Source: Urechis unicinctus
Taxonomy: Eukaryota > Annelida > Polychaeta > Xenopneusta > Urechidae
DNA: 64,000 nt
Reading direction: 5' to 3'
NCBI GenBank assembly: GCA_034190875.2
Contig: CM067356.1
Coordinates: 19,740,806 to 19,804,805, forward strand
The position numbers and the translations under genes were made by a program. Below the pieces are notes generated by a model, which saw only the letters and a list, made by a program, of their open reading frames with translations, did not search any database and had not been told where the DNA came from. Within the stretch, counting starts at the first letter, position 1, and every line of letters starts with the position of its first letter. Below are positions 27,730 through 39,191 of this stretch, piece by piece.

Positions 27730-28462
27730 AATTGACCCTTGAGGGACTCCTCACTTTATTGGTTGTATTATGGATTTGTGCTCAGCGACTTTTGTGTATT
27801 GCAATCGATCGGTTAAATAGCCTTTAAACCCATGTTGGTGATGTCCCCCTTACCCCAAGTTTAGTAATTTTTTCTAAGAGTATACCGTGGTCTAACCAAT
27901 CAAAAGCTTCAGAAAGATCACAAAATACTGCGAGTGTATACTCTTTTGGCGAACTATTGGATGAAATATCGTATTTATTAAGAAAGTGTAAAATGGGATG
28001 AACTGTAGAGTGGTGTTTTCCAAATCCATATTGATTTTGATATAATATGCTATGAGTATTTAAGAAATTAATGATTCTGAGGTACATAAATTTTTCGAGA
28101 CGTTTAGAGAATGCGGCAATAAACTTATGTGGCGGTAGTTATCAATTTGACATGGGTCGGATGACTTTTGGATTGGGATCACTTTTGCAGTTTTTAATTT
28201 ATCAGGAACTATACCCGTCGTCAGGGATTGGTTGGAGCACTATTTGTTTTATATATTCTTTCACAATCTTTGCAGTTATGTCGTCATGCCTTGAACTTTG
28301 TCTTGGCTTTAAGTTGTTGGCCAGTGCAATCAGTTCATGTGGTTCAACGTGTTCAATGAACACACTTTGCGGGGCTATTGATGAAATAATCTGAAAAGTT
28401 TTCACTAGTATCCGATAAATTATCTTCCAAAGGCAACTAATGTTTTCAAAAAAGTTGTTCAA
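27730..28462 (-). pseudogene. LINE ORF2 reverse transcriptase, N-terminal half (frameshifted, truncated)
   Basis: The frame 28462-28202 carries the RT lead-in block (HVEPHELIALANNLKPRQSS). After a frame change, 28087-27824 carries NQYGFGKHHSTVHPILHFL and TLAVFCDLSEAFDWLDHGIL, the finger and first palm motifs with the catalytic Asp of CDLSEAFD. VPQGSI follows at 27747-27730. The region with the second and third catalytic aspartates is not found downstream, so the enzyme cannot be functional. Confidence 0.85.
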
Positions 28463-28935
28463 CTCATCGGCATTCTTTGATTTATCAGTAATGCTTATCG
28501 ATGACTATTGATTCTGGAAATTGATGTTTGTTTGTTTCGTTACCTATTGCCTGTTTTAGTACGTCCGACGTGTCTTTTTATTAGATTTATGTTCATTAAT
28601 CAGTTTAACATAGTAGTCTTTCTTTAGGTGCCGTTTTATTCGGTTATACGTGTTATTGAATTTTTCAAATTTCTTAGTGTTATGAATGTCTGGTTTGACT
28701 TTCATCAATTTGTAAAGCTTGTTTTTACGTCGGGATTATTTGATTAAGCCAGAGGTCATCCAGGATTCACGAATGACTTTTGTGTTTGTCGTTGTTTTAG
28801 GTTCTAATGGAAAGGCTTGATCGTAAGCTGATTTATATTTTTGACGGAAATGATCATATGCTTGTGTAGGACATTCGCGTTAATAAACTCAGGAAAAATC
28901 AACATTTGCTCGGGAATTCTTGAACGTGTTTATTC

Positions 28936-29691
28936 CTAACGGCGTAAAGGTTTTGCACTTATCACTTTGTGAATTGCAATGTGAAATGTTTCAAATTGTT
29001 CAGCCAAGTCGGTGATGATTATTCGTGACTTACTCTGGGTTGATAAGTCGTTTGAATATATGTGGTCAATAATAGTGGCTGAAATGTCGGTTACCCTTGT
29101 TGGTTTAGTAATCGTTGGTACAAAGCCATTGGCAAAGACATTGCCCGCAAAGTCATTGGTGAGTCCGGTATTCAAGTATATCGATGTTCAAGTCACCCCA
29201 TATTATACATTTGTTGCGTTAAGGATTGATTATTTTCATACGTTCAAGGATGGTTTTGGCGGATACATAAAAGTCTGCTTTCTGGGTCGAGTTTGGTATA
29301 TATATTAAACCAAGTATTGTTTTGTTTTGAATGCAGTTTCATATTCTACAAAGAGCGTTTCGATGACATGAGGAATAAATACTGACAAATATTCGCGTGT
29401 TCTAAAAGTAATGGGATCCTTTATAAATAAACCTACTCCTCCTCTAGCATCATCTGTACGATTGCGGGATATGAGGCTATGGCATCCCGGAAGCATCAAC
29501 CTATTTTCATCCTTGCAGTTATACAGTTTCGTTACACCTAAAAATTCGAATGTACCATGGAGATAACATATTAATTCTTTTATGTTCTCCAAATTGACAG
29601 ATAATCCTCGACAGTTAACATAAGAATATGCTAGGTTATTTAAATAATTATTGCTGAGTTCTTGAAAAAAATAGGCTCGAAGTATGTACAC
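28936..29691 (-). pseudogene. LINE ORF2 endonuclease domain (frameshifted)
   Basis: The 29691-29305 frame shows the strings LGVTKLYNCKDENRLMLPG and RTDDARGGVGLFI, typical of the apurinic-type endonuclease of Jockey-superfamily LINEs. The 29175-28936 frame continues with VFANGFVPTITKPTRVTD and ATIIDHIYSND, the conserved C-terminal endonuclease blocks with the catalytic Asp-His region. At least one frame change and extra sequence decay lie between them. The protein would nick target DNA to prime reverse transcription. Confidence 0.85.
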
Positions 29692-30214
29692 GTATTGTTT
29701 TGGATATTCATAGAGATCATCAGTGAAATCATAAGAGAGTTATAGATGGAGGAGAAGTCTAGGTTTGCGTCGTCCCTAGTCTAGCAACCACATAATTCAA
29801 CCATCATGATATATCATCCCTAACCCCCGGCCCTTAAATATGCGGACAATATTTGGAACATAAGCAATTTTAAGTTCATGAACAGATATACAAAGAGTAA
29901 TCACAAGTATAAGAATAATCCAAGTGAAATAAAAATACGTAACCAGGGGTAACATAAGGGTGCTCATAGTGTTGGTGAAAGAAATACGAATGAAATAACT
30001 AATGATTGCAACCCCCTTAATGGTTGATAGTGATCACATTTCTCTGGACTGTTAAGAGTGATTGTCAACTGAAGGTGATGGCTCAGGCTAAGTCACATTA
30101 TCTCGCAAAACTTGATATAGTCCGCATGTGAAACAATCCTTTCTAGCGTGTTGTTGTGGAGTTAAATTACTATTGCATCATGGGTCCAAGTATCTTTGAT
30201 TTTGTCCTTTTCCT

Positions 30215-30664
30215 TCAATATTCTGCACTTCGATGTCTGGTAAGGTCTTCATTGATGTAATGTCTTGTTGCTTTAAGCCTAAATCTTTTCGACATGACGT
30301 CTGCCTTCATAAGGTGATTCGCGAATTTGATCCGAATATCTCTGCGCTTCCCAGTTAGCTTTTTTCCAACGCGGTGGTATCGATCTATGTCTCTGTCTAT
30401 ATCCATGTGGATCTCTAGCTTTTCTTGTATCAGATTGATGGGATTAATATCCGAGTTTTCCTCTACTACTGATATTCTGATTAATTTTCGTCGATCGTAT
30501 TGCTCCAAGTGGTCTAATCGATTGGTAAGTCTGTCATTTGCTTCGCGCAGCTCTTTTATTTGGGCGTCTTTCTCTTCCAGTTTAGATTCGAATAGCGCTC
30601 GAATTGAAGCGTTCTGAGCTGTAAATAAAGCTACTAGTACGTCAATATTGATTGGATTTGTCAA
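30215..30664 (-). CDS. LINE ORF1 protein (coiled-coil, RNA-binding type)
   Basis: An intact 149-codon frame. It starts MTNPINIDVLVALFTAQNAS, followed by a Glu/Lys/Leu-rich coiled coil (residues about 25-55, EEKDAQIKELREANDRLTNR). The C-terminal part contains NLIQEKLEIHMDIDRDIDRYHRVG and KRRDIRIKFANHLMKADVM, which resemble the RNA-recognition and C-terminal domains of L1-type ORF1 (transposase_22). It would bind the element's RNA. It ends at the start of a degraded spacer of about 520 bp before the endonuclease. Confidence 0.75.
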   Translation of the reverse strand: MTNPINIDVLVALFTAQNASIRALFESKLEEKDAQIKELREANDRLTNRLDHLEQYDRRKLIRISVVEENSDINPINLIQEKLEIHMDIDRDIDRYHRVGKKLTGKRRDIRIKFANHLMKADVMSKRFRLKATRHYINEDLTRHRSAEY

Positions 30665-32044
30665 TTTTCATAAGGGCCTGATCAAATGGATCACTGGTTT
30701 CCAAACCCGTTTCTGCTCCGGCAGGCTTGAGTTGTGCATCACTGGGCGTGCCTGTTCACTGGCAGGATTTTTAGTTTCGCTTAACCATTGCTTCCAATTG
30801 TCTTCTGGGAGTCATATCCAGTGATAAGCGTATAGTTTTGTTTTTCTGTGCAATCTATGTATCTTTATAAATGTCATCGCTTCGTCTCAGGTAGATTCAC
30901 AACTCCACGGGGAAAAAGCGAAGTTTAGTGGAGCCTTTCTTTTGTAACAAACTGCATAGATATACGTAATTCAACGTTACCATTCCCATCGAAGTTTTGT
31001 ACATCTGATGAAAAATGATGCGATCTCTGAATTGTCCTATATTGATGTACATATATAACGCTTATAAAGATCTTTCTATCGTTACCCAAGATCACATAAC
31101 GTCCTATAGATCTCCCCATCCCCTCACCACGTTCCATGTCTTTCTCATGTAATAAAACCGCACAAATCACTCTGACGTAGTAGTCCATTGCGTCTAGTAA
31201 ATCATGGCGACAAAGCTGATAATCCTAATTACATTCTGAATGCATGTATAGTAGTGTTAACATATATGCCGGCTCCTATACGTAGCTTCCAGGCGGATAT
31301 ATTTTGTTTGGTCCATATAAGTCTATATTATGGCACCGTCTCTGGGTTGATAGTGATAGTTCAACAGATGGATGGGTAAGGGCAATAATGCTCAAGAACA
31401 AGCGTGATTATAACAGAACATCAAGATGGTTTTTTCGGAACTTGCACGAATGTCTACAGCGTTATCAAACAATAGAAGCAGACTTGTGATTTAAGGGGAA
31501 GGCAACAACTAGACATACTCTCAGAGAACCAACAGTCATGTACAATACGAGGGTATGCAAATAGTATGGTAAGTAAAGGCTACAGCTTTATCGAAAAAAA
31601 GAAATGGGACATTTTGACTGAGATGACTCAAGAAACTAGACATTCTCGCACTGAACCAATAGACCATGTGAATGGTAATCTGATGTGTGACAATTATTTT
31701 GTATTTAGTATGACGAGTTGCATGATTCTGTTTCTGTGATGTTGATGAGAAACAGATGTTGAGGCAATAACTAGCAAGTTGTGGTCAAGTGTCACTCTGC
31801 ATAATGTGTGAACAGTACACGATCATATTGTTAATGAATGTTATGAATTATATGCTCATTGTTGTTCCGGTTCAACGTTTATTAAATCTGTGGAGGTTTA
31901 GGGATATTATTCATATATTTATGTAGTACACCTATTACAAAGCTACTATGTAACGATTAAACATTTATTCATTAGACATTACTATATATAATCTAGCATC
32001 ATGAATTGAATACATTAAATAATATCACCGCGATGTTAGGAAAT
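30665..32044. other. Stretch upstream of the LINE, no recognisable genes
   Basis: Positions 30665-30900 could include LINE 5' leader, but nothing specific is visible. The rest holds only short frames. Confidence 0.5.
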
Positions 32045-32240
32045 AATTAACACAGTAAACAACGATCCATTTGATGGACATCCACAGCTAGAGACTTCCG
32101 CCGAGACAACGCACTAACCTAATTAATTTCCGGGCCCCGTTCCTGCGGTTGCGTGATGGAATTAATAAGCAAGCCGCTTAAGCTGTTTCCAGAGTGCCAT
32201 TTTAGTAAGCATCCCTCTGTAACTATGAATAATGGATATG
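32045..32240. repeat. Dispersed repeat family C, copy 1
   Basis: Homologous by eye to 41595-41795 in the same orientation. Shared ordered strings: CTTC-GCCGAGAC, CGTTCCTGCGGTT, AGCCGCT-AAGCTGTTT and ATCTGTAACTATGAATAATGG-like ends. No coding potential. Confidence 0.7.
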
Positions 32241-34159
32241 CAAGGTAAAAGCCCTGATAATATGCCTTGTTGTTCTTGTCTCATTCGGCAGTCCAGTGTT
32301 ATTTCACATTTCTGCCCAGATAACACTATCCATCTATTTCCGATGAATGGTACGTTGCACAATGATCGAATCCTGCAGCAGCATGTTCTGCTGCGAATTG
32401 ACTACCGTTCGCTCGTTTTAATTGACTATTGACAAACTTCCAGACCATGCGTCATCGTCTACCGGGTTTTTTTCTGCGTTATAATGGTCAAGTTTCTGTT
32501 ATATGGATCCGCTGGTGCGCAATTCATCGTGTTGGCAGCCATTAACGGTACATATTCAATGCTGATATCCCTCCACTGCTGGTTACACTTATGATGTTGT
32601 GACTTGTAGGGTTACAATTAACATCCGATAAGCATTGAAACAAGAACGGTAGGTCGCCTTTTTACCTTTTTTTCGAGTCAAATGCTTTTAGCCACAAGTC
32701 TTTAATTACCATTATGTCATTCGCGTCTTTTTATTCAAGTTTATAATTGGAGGAACTGAGTTATTTACAATTCCCTTTGGTCATGGTGCATCTATACACA
32801 TAGACTCTAGATTAACACAACAATGTCACAACGCTGACGTTAACAGCGTCATAAATATGTGGACATTGATACATCTACCTCTCATCAACCCGCGTTTACA
32901 TGTAGTTAATTTTTTTTTTTCAGAAACCTCTTAACTTTATATGTCTATGTTTCTTGGGTCAGCGAAAGGCAATATCAGGGCATCTCCTTCTTGTTATGGT
33001 TTAGTCTTACTGAAAACCCCGTTGAATGAACAACATATTCGCTAAATTAAATGAAGAGCGACTTTGAAGTCTGATAAAAGATTTGCCAGATTGGTGAATG
33101 TCAAACAACATGGTAATGGACATTTCTCATCTCCCTTCTGAAAAAAGAAACAATACCGTTATGCCGGAATGAGCCAAATAATATTTAAGTGTATTTTATA
33201 GCGACACTCGAGGCATTGGAACTCATTGTTGAAGAGCAAGATGGGTTCCGCAATGAGAAAGGCATTAAAAACATCAATTCAAACACGGCATCTTGTACAA
33301 TATATATATACCCAAAACCAGCGTGATATCTACCATCCTTTCATTAACTTCAGGAAAAACTTTGGCTGAGTGTTAAACTGCGCGCTTGTCGCCACAGCAA
33401 AGAAATATAATGTGAGTCAAGTGCTTCTTCAACGCACAGTAGATCAGTGGTAGGCTTATTGCAGCCACACTGTTTGACATATTCCTTTTACATATGATGA
33501 TAGACACTCCGCGAACTAACCAGCCTAGTGAACGGCTGAGATAAACACCCATCAAGATATAGCATGGAGATAAGTAAGGAGCAAACCAAACTGATAAAAA
33601 ACATGTTGATGATTTTATGAGCGATTAACATTAAAACAGGGGATAAACGCTATAGGTATGATACGGTTTTAAAAAGAAACATATCATCATATATTGAGAA
33701 AATACAGCCCCCACTAAAGAGATGAGAACAAGGGAAAAAATAGAAAAGCAAACACAATTATTTGTCCAATGAAATAACCTACTAAGAGCCTATCTAACAC
33801 GTAGGAACATGAATAAAACTGGCTGCAGTTGATGGTGACCTTTGTATTCTAGGTAACATTAGCCATTCACTGATGTGTTCAATTGTTTGACGACCAAATA
33901 AATGTTTAATGTCTTGTATTATGATCATGAATATAAGAATTTGGGAAGGCAAAATTGCAATGTAATTGTAGCACATCTTGAATGTTTGATTTTGGGTATA
34001 TGTGCAGCTTTCTGAACAGCTGTTCTAAACTGCGAAAACACTTTCATCTTAACCATGTACTGCTAATGCAAACGTTTACGAACATGAACTAACACCATAC
34101 CAATACTCTAGCTTTCTAACCCGACATAAGCCAAGCCTCTTTCGTCCTGTTGCACTCTA
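32241..34159. other. Intergenic stretch without recognisable genes
   Basis: Short frames only and no supported feature. Confidence 0.5.
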
Positions 34160-34645
34160 TATGCACAAATCATTATGGGCGAGAGAAAAAGGTCACCAAC
34201 TGCAGCACCAGACCAGTAACGGAGATTATCATTGTGTATATATTCAGGCAGAGACAATGTATAACTATCGCCTCATGCAGATTTACTGGACACAGACAAC
34301 GACAACGGAGCCAACAATATGTGATTATATAGGTCGGTTAATTACCATACAAAAGTCATCTGTTATTGGTTGCACGACATGTGTCTACGTCAGTGTGATT
34401 TAAACCAGTGTAAGTCAGAACCTCATACACTTGTTCCATCACAGTCATGATTAGGAATCGGTGCCCATGAAATGCTGCCTAACGAATGTTAAACGTGATG
34501 TATTATTCTTTTACATCAATGCAATTAGCTAAACCGTAGGGCTCTGCCATCCAATTAGTTCGAACGAGAGGGCTCTAATGTTCGCTGCGTCATATCTATT
34601 GATTTCTTGACGTAAATTATTACACATGTTATGCGAACATTAATC
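34160..34645. repeat. Dispersed repeat family B, copy 2
   Basis: Partner of 14925-15365; shared strings CCAGTGTAAGTCAGAACC, GAAATGCTGCC, CGAATGTTAAACGTGAT and CGTAAATTAT keep their order. The two overlapping short frames here (34150-34403) are not conserved in the other copy. Confidence 0.65.
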
Positions 34646-37600
34646 AACAGCTACTGATAATATCTTTTTGCACGCAACTGACGCCACGAGTAATGAACTA
34701 TTTAGCCTTTTTATTTGCTGAAGCGCCAGTTTGATACTTTCCACAAAGCACATTCGTAATATAATGAATGAATTGTTTTAAGCACGAGCGAGATTGTTTC
34801 TCGTCCATTGATAAAAATGGGCTAATGAACACTGCCGTTTTAACACTAAAGGCGTGACAAACGATTCTTTTCTAGTACTCGCGCGTGCTTCCAAGTAAAT
34901 GAGAAACGCTTTCTCATTTATTTAGAAATGGTTTCGTGAAAAAAATAATAGTTTTTTTAGACGAAATTCGTATCTAGGAATCGTCGCTTTAGCAATATGC
35001 CAATCTGATTTGTGCCAAAGGCCATCTTCGCGTCTCTGTCGTTTACTGCTTACAAAACGCAAAGTTGATTCTAGTAAATAGAGGAATTAGCCTTTTATCG
35101 ACCACAAGGCAGTCTCGTATCAACGATGACATTATTTCTATGTGAACATACAAGTTAATTAGGAAATACCATACAATTCAATTGAAAATTGTTTTATCCA
35201 GTGTATTACGACTATCTAGACGAAAGCAGCAGTTATAACTCGACAGAACTCGGGTTTTATTCTTTAAATGCAATCAAATTACTAAGTTACAACTGAGTAT
35301 TATTGGCTGATAAACCTGCATTTGCGAACAAGGTGAGACTTTTGCCAACGCTTTGTTGGGGAATTAGCCATGTGTTATGGATTATTTGTGACGAGCAGTC
35401 AAATGACTGAGACAGAAAGATACATAAAGTTTACTTGGATCTGTTCTACGACACATCTGGTACTTTGTGGGCCCGCTGGATGTTCCTGACAGTTATTGGA
35501 AAAGTTGAAATTACCGAAAGTCACGCTTTGGTTTTCTGCAACAAATGACAGCAATTCACGTTACATGATATATGTGGTTCTGATAACTGGTAAGGATCCG
35601 AAAATTTATATATCTTAAGTGTGTATTCCTCCTCCTCCTCTACCTTCCTCCTTGTTACCATGTATGTTTATCTTCAAGTGGTGATAAAACACAAGTATGA
35701 TTTCATCATCTGCAACATTCTGATACGTCCAACTTTCAATAACTGTAAGTACGTTGGCTGACCTAGATCAAGATGCTGCCTCTTATACCAACATCTTATT
35801 TACAGTGAGTCTCGGTTCGAAGGGTAGGGCGTGATGACATACTGTTGACGTCATGGTCATGCCTCAACAAATTAACTTATCATGCATCATGGATGTAAGG
35901 CATAGAATTTGTGGTTTGCATTCCGTGCAAATCATTGCCACAAATGGAGGAGGCATGTAACTTGGAAGAGCCAACTGGTGGTTTTCCTCGCAAAATCGAC
36001 AAGAGCGGGAATGCATTTTAAATTCAGCTTCACTTCCACACGGTGAGGTTCGTAGAAACGAAAACTCTGGGTTTATCTACTTCGTAATAGAATGACGGTG
36101 TCCCAATTTAAGCAGTATAATGCGGCTGTTTGCCCTGATTACTAAACCTTACTAACCTTTCTGTCCATTAAGCCTGTTTGCCATGTCACTCGCGATAACA
36201 ATGCTGATACTCAAAATACAGCCTTCCTTACTTTATGGTTCATTTTTGCCTAATACAGCTTTTATGTACGCAGTTTGGTCTTTTGTCAAAAGTCACAATA
36301 TGATGCCGATTATAGGTCATATCAAATGGATGATTAGACTGAGGGTTTGCGTTCACCAAGTATCTACTAATACCGCAACACAGCGTCACGTATCTTGTCG
36401 GACCATTAATATAGTCGCGATATTACTGATGTTAGGATTATATCTAACTCGAGGCTATCACACATAAACTCATCAATATTTATATAGCGCATCTGTGACT
36501 GCAGTCGAATCATCCGATGAAATTGCACGGTACCTGTTTATGACGTCATAACATTAGTGAGAATGGTAAGCGTATTAAAAAAATTGACATCTATATTGCC
36601 TTGTCTTGTGTGACATACACAGCATTGTCCTAGCTCTGTCGTAACATTAAAACCAATCTCACCCATCATGGTATAACTGTTTCCCACATAGATTTACTTT
36701 CTCTTTCCGGCTGTTTTCTTCATTATGAGGCCCTTGTGCACAATAACGCATTTTCTCCCGCAACGGGCCACTTCCTGTCCCTTACAGCATTTCCCTTTCT
36801 CATAACTGATTCACCAGTCCCGATATTCTCGGGAGTCTCCTTGCGCCAAAAACATAGTTCTAAACATTACTACTCTATACAAGTAAACATTCGTGTCAAA
36901 TTCTGCACGTGGTTTTACACCGCAATCAGTTGCTGCAAGGTCCGTGAAAACAGTTTTGCTTCATCAGTTATATATGCCTCTAATACTTTGTAATTACCAA
37001 TGCTTATATTAGAAAAATGCCGAGTTCTTCGTATTCATATTTATTTGTTGGGCTGAAGAAATTGGAGGAAAAGAAATGAAAGAAATCATGTGTACACAAA
37101 CGCGGTGGGCATGGAAGGGGGTGGGGTGAGGTATTCAAAAATGGGTCTCATCCTGTCCTTAGTATCTCTGAACATGAATTAGGATCGAAAAAGATGTTGA
37201 TATTCATATTTCTTATTCTAAGAAGCAACCGGTATTGCCATTGGTAAATCGGGTGAATGTTAGGGCTGAGGGGTAATTTAAGCGAGGTAATGCTCTCCTA
37301 ATATAATTCCTCTGCAATGATAATTAATGAGGCTGCAAAGTAATGGGGGTTTTTTTTAAACGAAGGGAAAAATTATGGTGTGATTACATTACCAAAGTTC
37401 ACTGTTACGCAACACATAGCCATCTTTGTAATAAAGTTCTGGGAAATATTGACACATGGAAAAATCTAATTATCATGGACAAAATATGTTTTATGGTTGG
37501 TGGTCACATAGTAAACTCAAGTGGGCTGAAATTGTAGGAGTTATGACCTTGCAACTAGTTTGATGTGAAAGATAAAACACGGTTAGAGTTTATAACTGGG

Positions 37601-38202
37601 CTTGTTTATTTAAACCACGTGTATATAAGAAATGGTATAAGCAAAAATACATTGCTCACAGCAAGGGTGGGGGAGAAAACCACCACCATAACATGAAGAG
37701 CTTGTACATTTAAATAAACTGCAAATTTGCAAGGAACAGAGTCACAAAAGGAAGTGATAATCATCCCTATCGGCAAAGGAAATAGTTAAAAGTCATGTGA
37801 CCTCCGCGTGGGGTGGTAAGCTGTTGGCCAACAGATCACATGAGCATCATACGAGTATTGAGCGAGAGAAAGCCAAACATTACGACATTAACAATCACTA
37901 TGTCTCCCATATATACTAAAAGACAGAAATATGAAGCCTAAGACGAATGTCAACACATGAACACCTCCATAAAACAATTTAATAATGAGCATATTGAATC
38001 TGTATTTCTTAACAATTTAATGACCAATCATGCACACATAATATCATGCTATTCTAATTTACCAATAAGTGTGATTGCGGCTGTACATTATGATATTGTT
38101 AGCGGCAAACAAGGAATAGCTTTCTTTGCTGGTAACTGATGATGTAGCCCTCACAAGGACTTTCATCAAGAAAGGTACTCATTTCCTCAACTCGTCAGTG
38201 GC
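34646..38202. other. Intergenic stretch without recognisable genes
   Basis: Nothing that I can support. A CTCCTCCTCCTCT patch lies near 35626-35645. Confidence 0.5.
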
Positions 38203-38600
38203 ATCTTCAGCCAGAGAGGAATTTGGACCATCGAGTTTCATAGAAAGAATACTGACATAACTTCCCATGGTAGAGTGTTTGAAGCTGGCCATTCATATTG
38301 GATAATATGTAGTCTTCAAGGAGCTGACGACAAGGTTCATATGAAACAACTTTCAAAACAAACTGTTCAATTGTCCCACACTGGTTGATGGCCGACAAGC
38401 AAGAAGAGTGGCCACCAGTCATTTTCAGGGCCCTTCTGACCATAATAGAAGTCGAGTCTTGAATGCTCTTCCTGCACTCTTGTTTTTACCCTAGATCGTA
38501 CATTTTGTTACTGGGTGATGCAGTTTCTAGTACACTGATAGGGCGCTTTTGGCATTGTAGCGACTGCAGCCGGGAAACAAATTGATGTAGGTTCTCTGCA
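38203..38600 (-). pseudogene. Decayed coding stretch, family not recognised
   Basis: The minus-strand frame 38443-38207 reads like a genuine protein segment (INQCGTIEQFVLKVVSYEPC, then LEDYILSNMNGQLQTLYHGK and QYSFYETRWSKFLSG). Protein-like sequence continues upstream in other frames to about 38600 (for example TYINLFPGCSRYNAKSAL), interrupted by stops and frame changes. I cannot name the family. It could be a processed pseudogene or exons of a host gene whose possible first exon lies at 39131-39191 on the same strand. Confidence 0.35.
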
Positions 38601-39130
38601 GAGCCACATTATTCAGAAGGCTTCCTATCCACCCCGCACGAAAAGCACAGATCATAGCGTCTTAACCTGGACAAGGTTATCTTCTTTGGAGCCAGAAATA
38701 TTGAAGCATGGACACAAACAAATGAATACTATTTTTATAGAATAAAATTGTACAGTCATTTTAAATTATGAATTGCCAGTTTTGTTCAAGCAGTTTTTGT
38801 GACCAGCACTTCCAACAAGTAGGCTTTAATTTATGAGAGGGCATGCAAGAGCCCCAGAACCAGACCAGTGGACCCGAGGTGACAGGACAGTAAACATCAC
38901 CGAAAAAATGCAACACTTCCATTTCTCCCTCCCTACCTCCTATGACCTCGCGTCAACCACACCGGCATGCATGCACCGATGCAGCGTACTTCTACTTCAA
39001 CGCTCATTGTTCCCAAAATAACCGATTCGATAATATGTCACAAAGTCTGCATAATCAAATCTAATTTATTAAATACATAAATACAATTACTGAAAATTAG
39101 TGTGATACATTAAGGTTGACAATTGCTTAC

Positions 39131-39191
39131 CAACGGCAGGCTTGATATTTTCCCGATCAGAAACACCGCAAACATTGACAGACGCCGCCAT
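39131..39191 (-). CDS. Probable first coding exon of a host gene
   Basis: On the minus strand an ATG in a strong Kozak-like context (GCAAGATGGCGG) opens a 20-codon frame, MAASVNVCGVSDRENIKPAV. It ends with one further base at an excellent splice donor (G followed by GTAAGC, intron beginning at 39130). MAAS-type starts of this kind are typical of housekeeping first exons. I could not find the second exon with confidence. The decayed coding stretch at 38203-38600 is on the same strand about 0.5 kb downstream, but a link is unproven. Confidence 0.5.

Larger units (their letters stand above)
27720..30664 (-). mobile_element. Decayed LINE (Jockey/CR1/L2-type non-LTR retrotransposon), 3' part missing
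   Basis: On the minus strand the order is ORF1 (30664-30215), an APE-type endonuclease (29691-28936) and a reverse transcriptase (28462-27730). ORF2 is broken by several frameshifts. RT similarity stops just after VPQGSI at 27730-27747, so the catalytic DD-containing block and the 3' end are absent. That is unusual because LINEs are normally truncated at the 5' end. The clade is inferred only from general layout and RT motifs. Confidence 0.85.

Noticed and set aside
35780-35830. tRNA-like B-box string (GGTTCGAAGG)
   Set aside because: No A-box at the right distance and no cloverleaf could be drawn.
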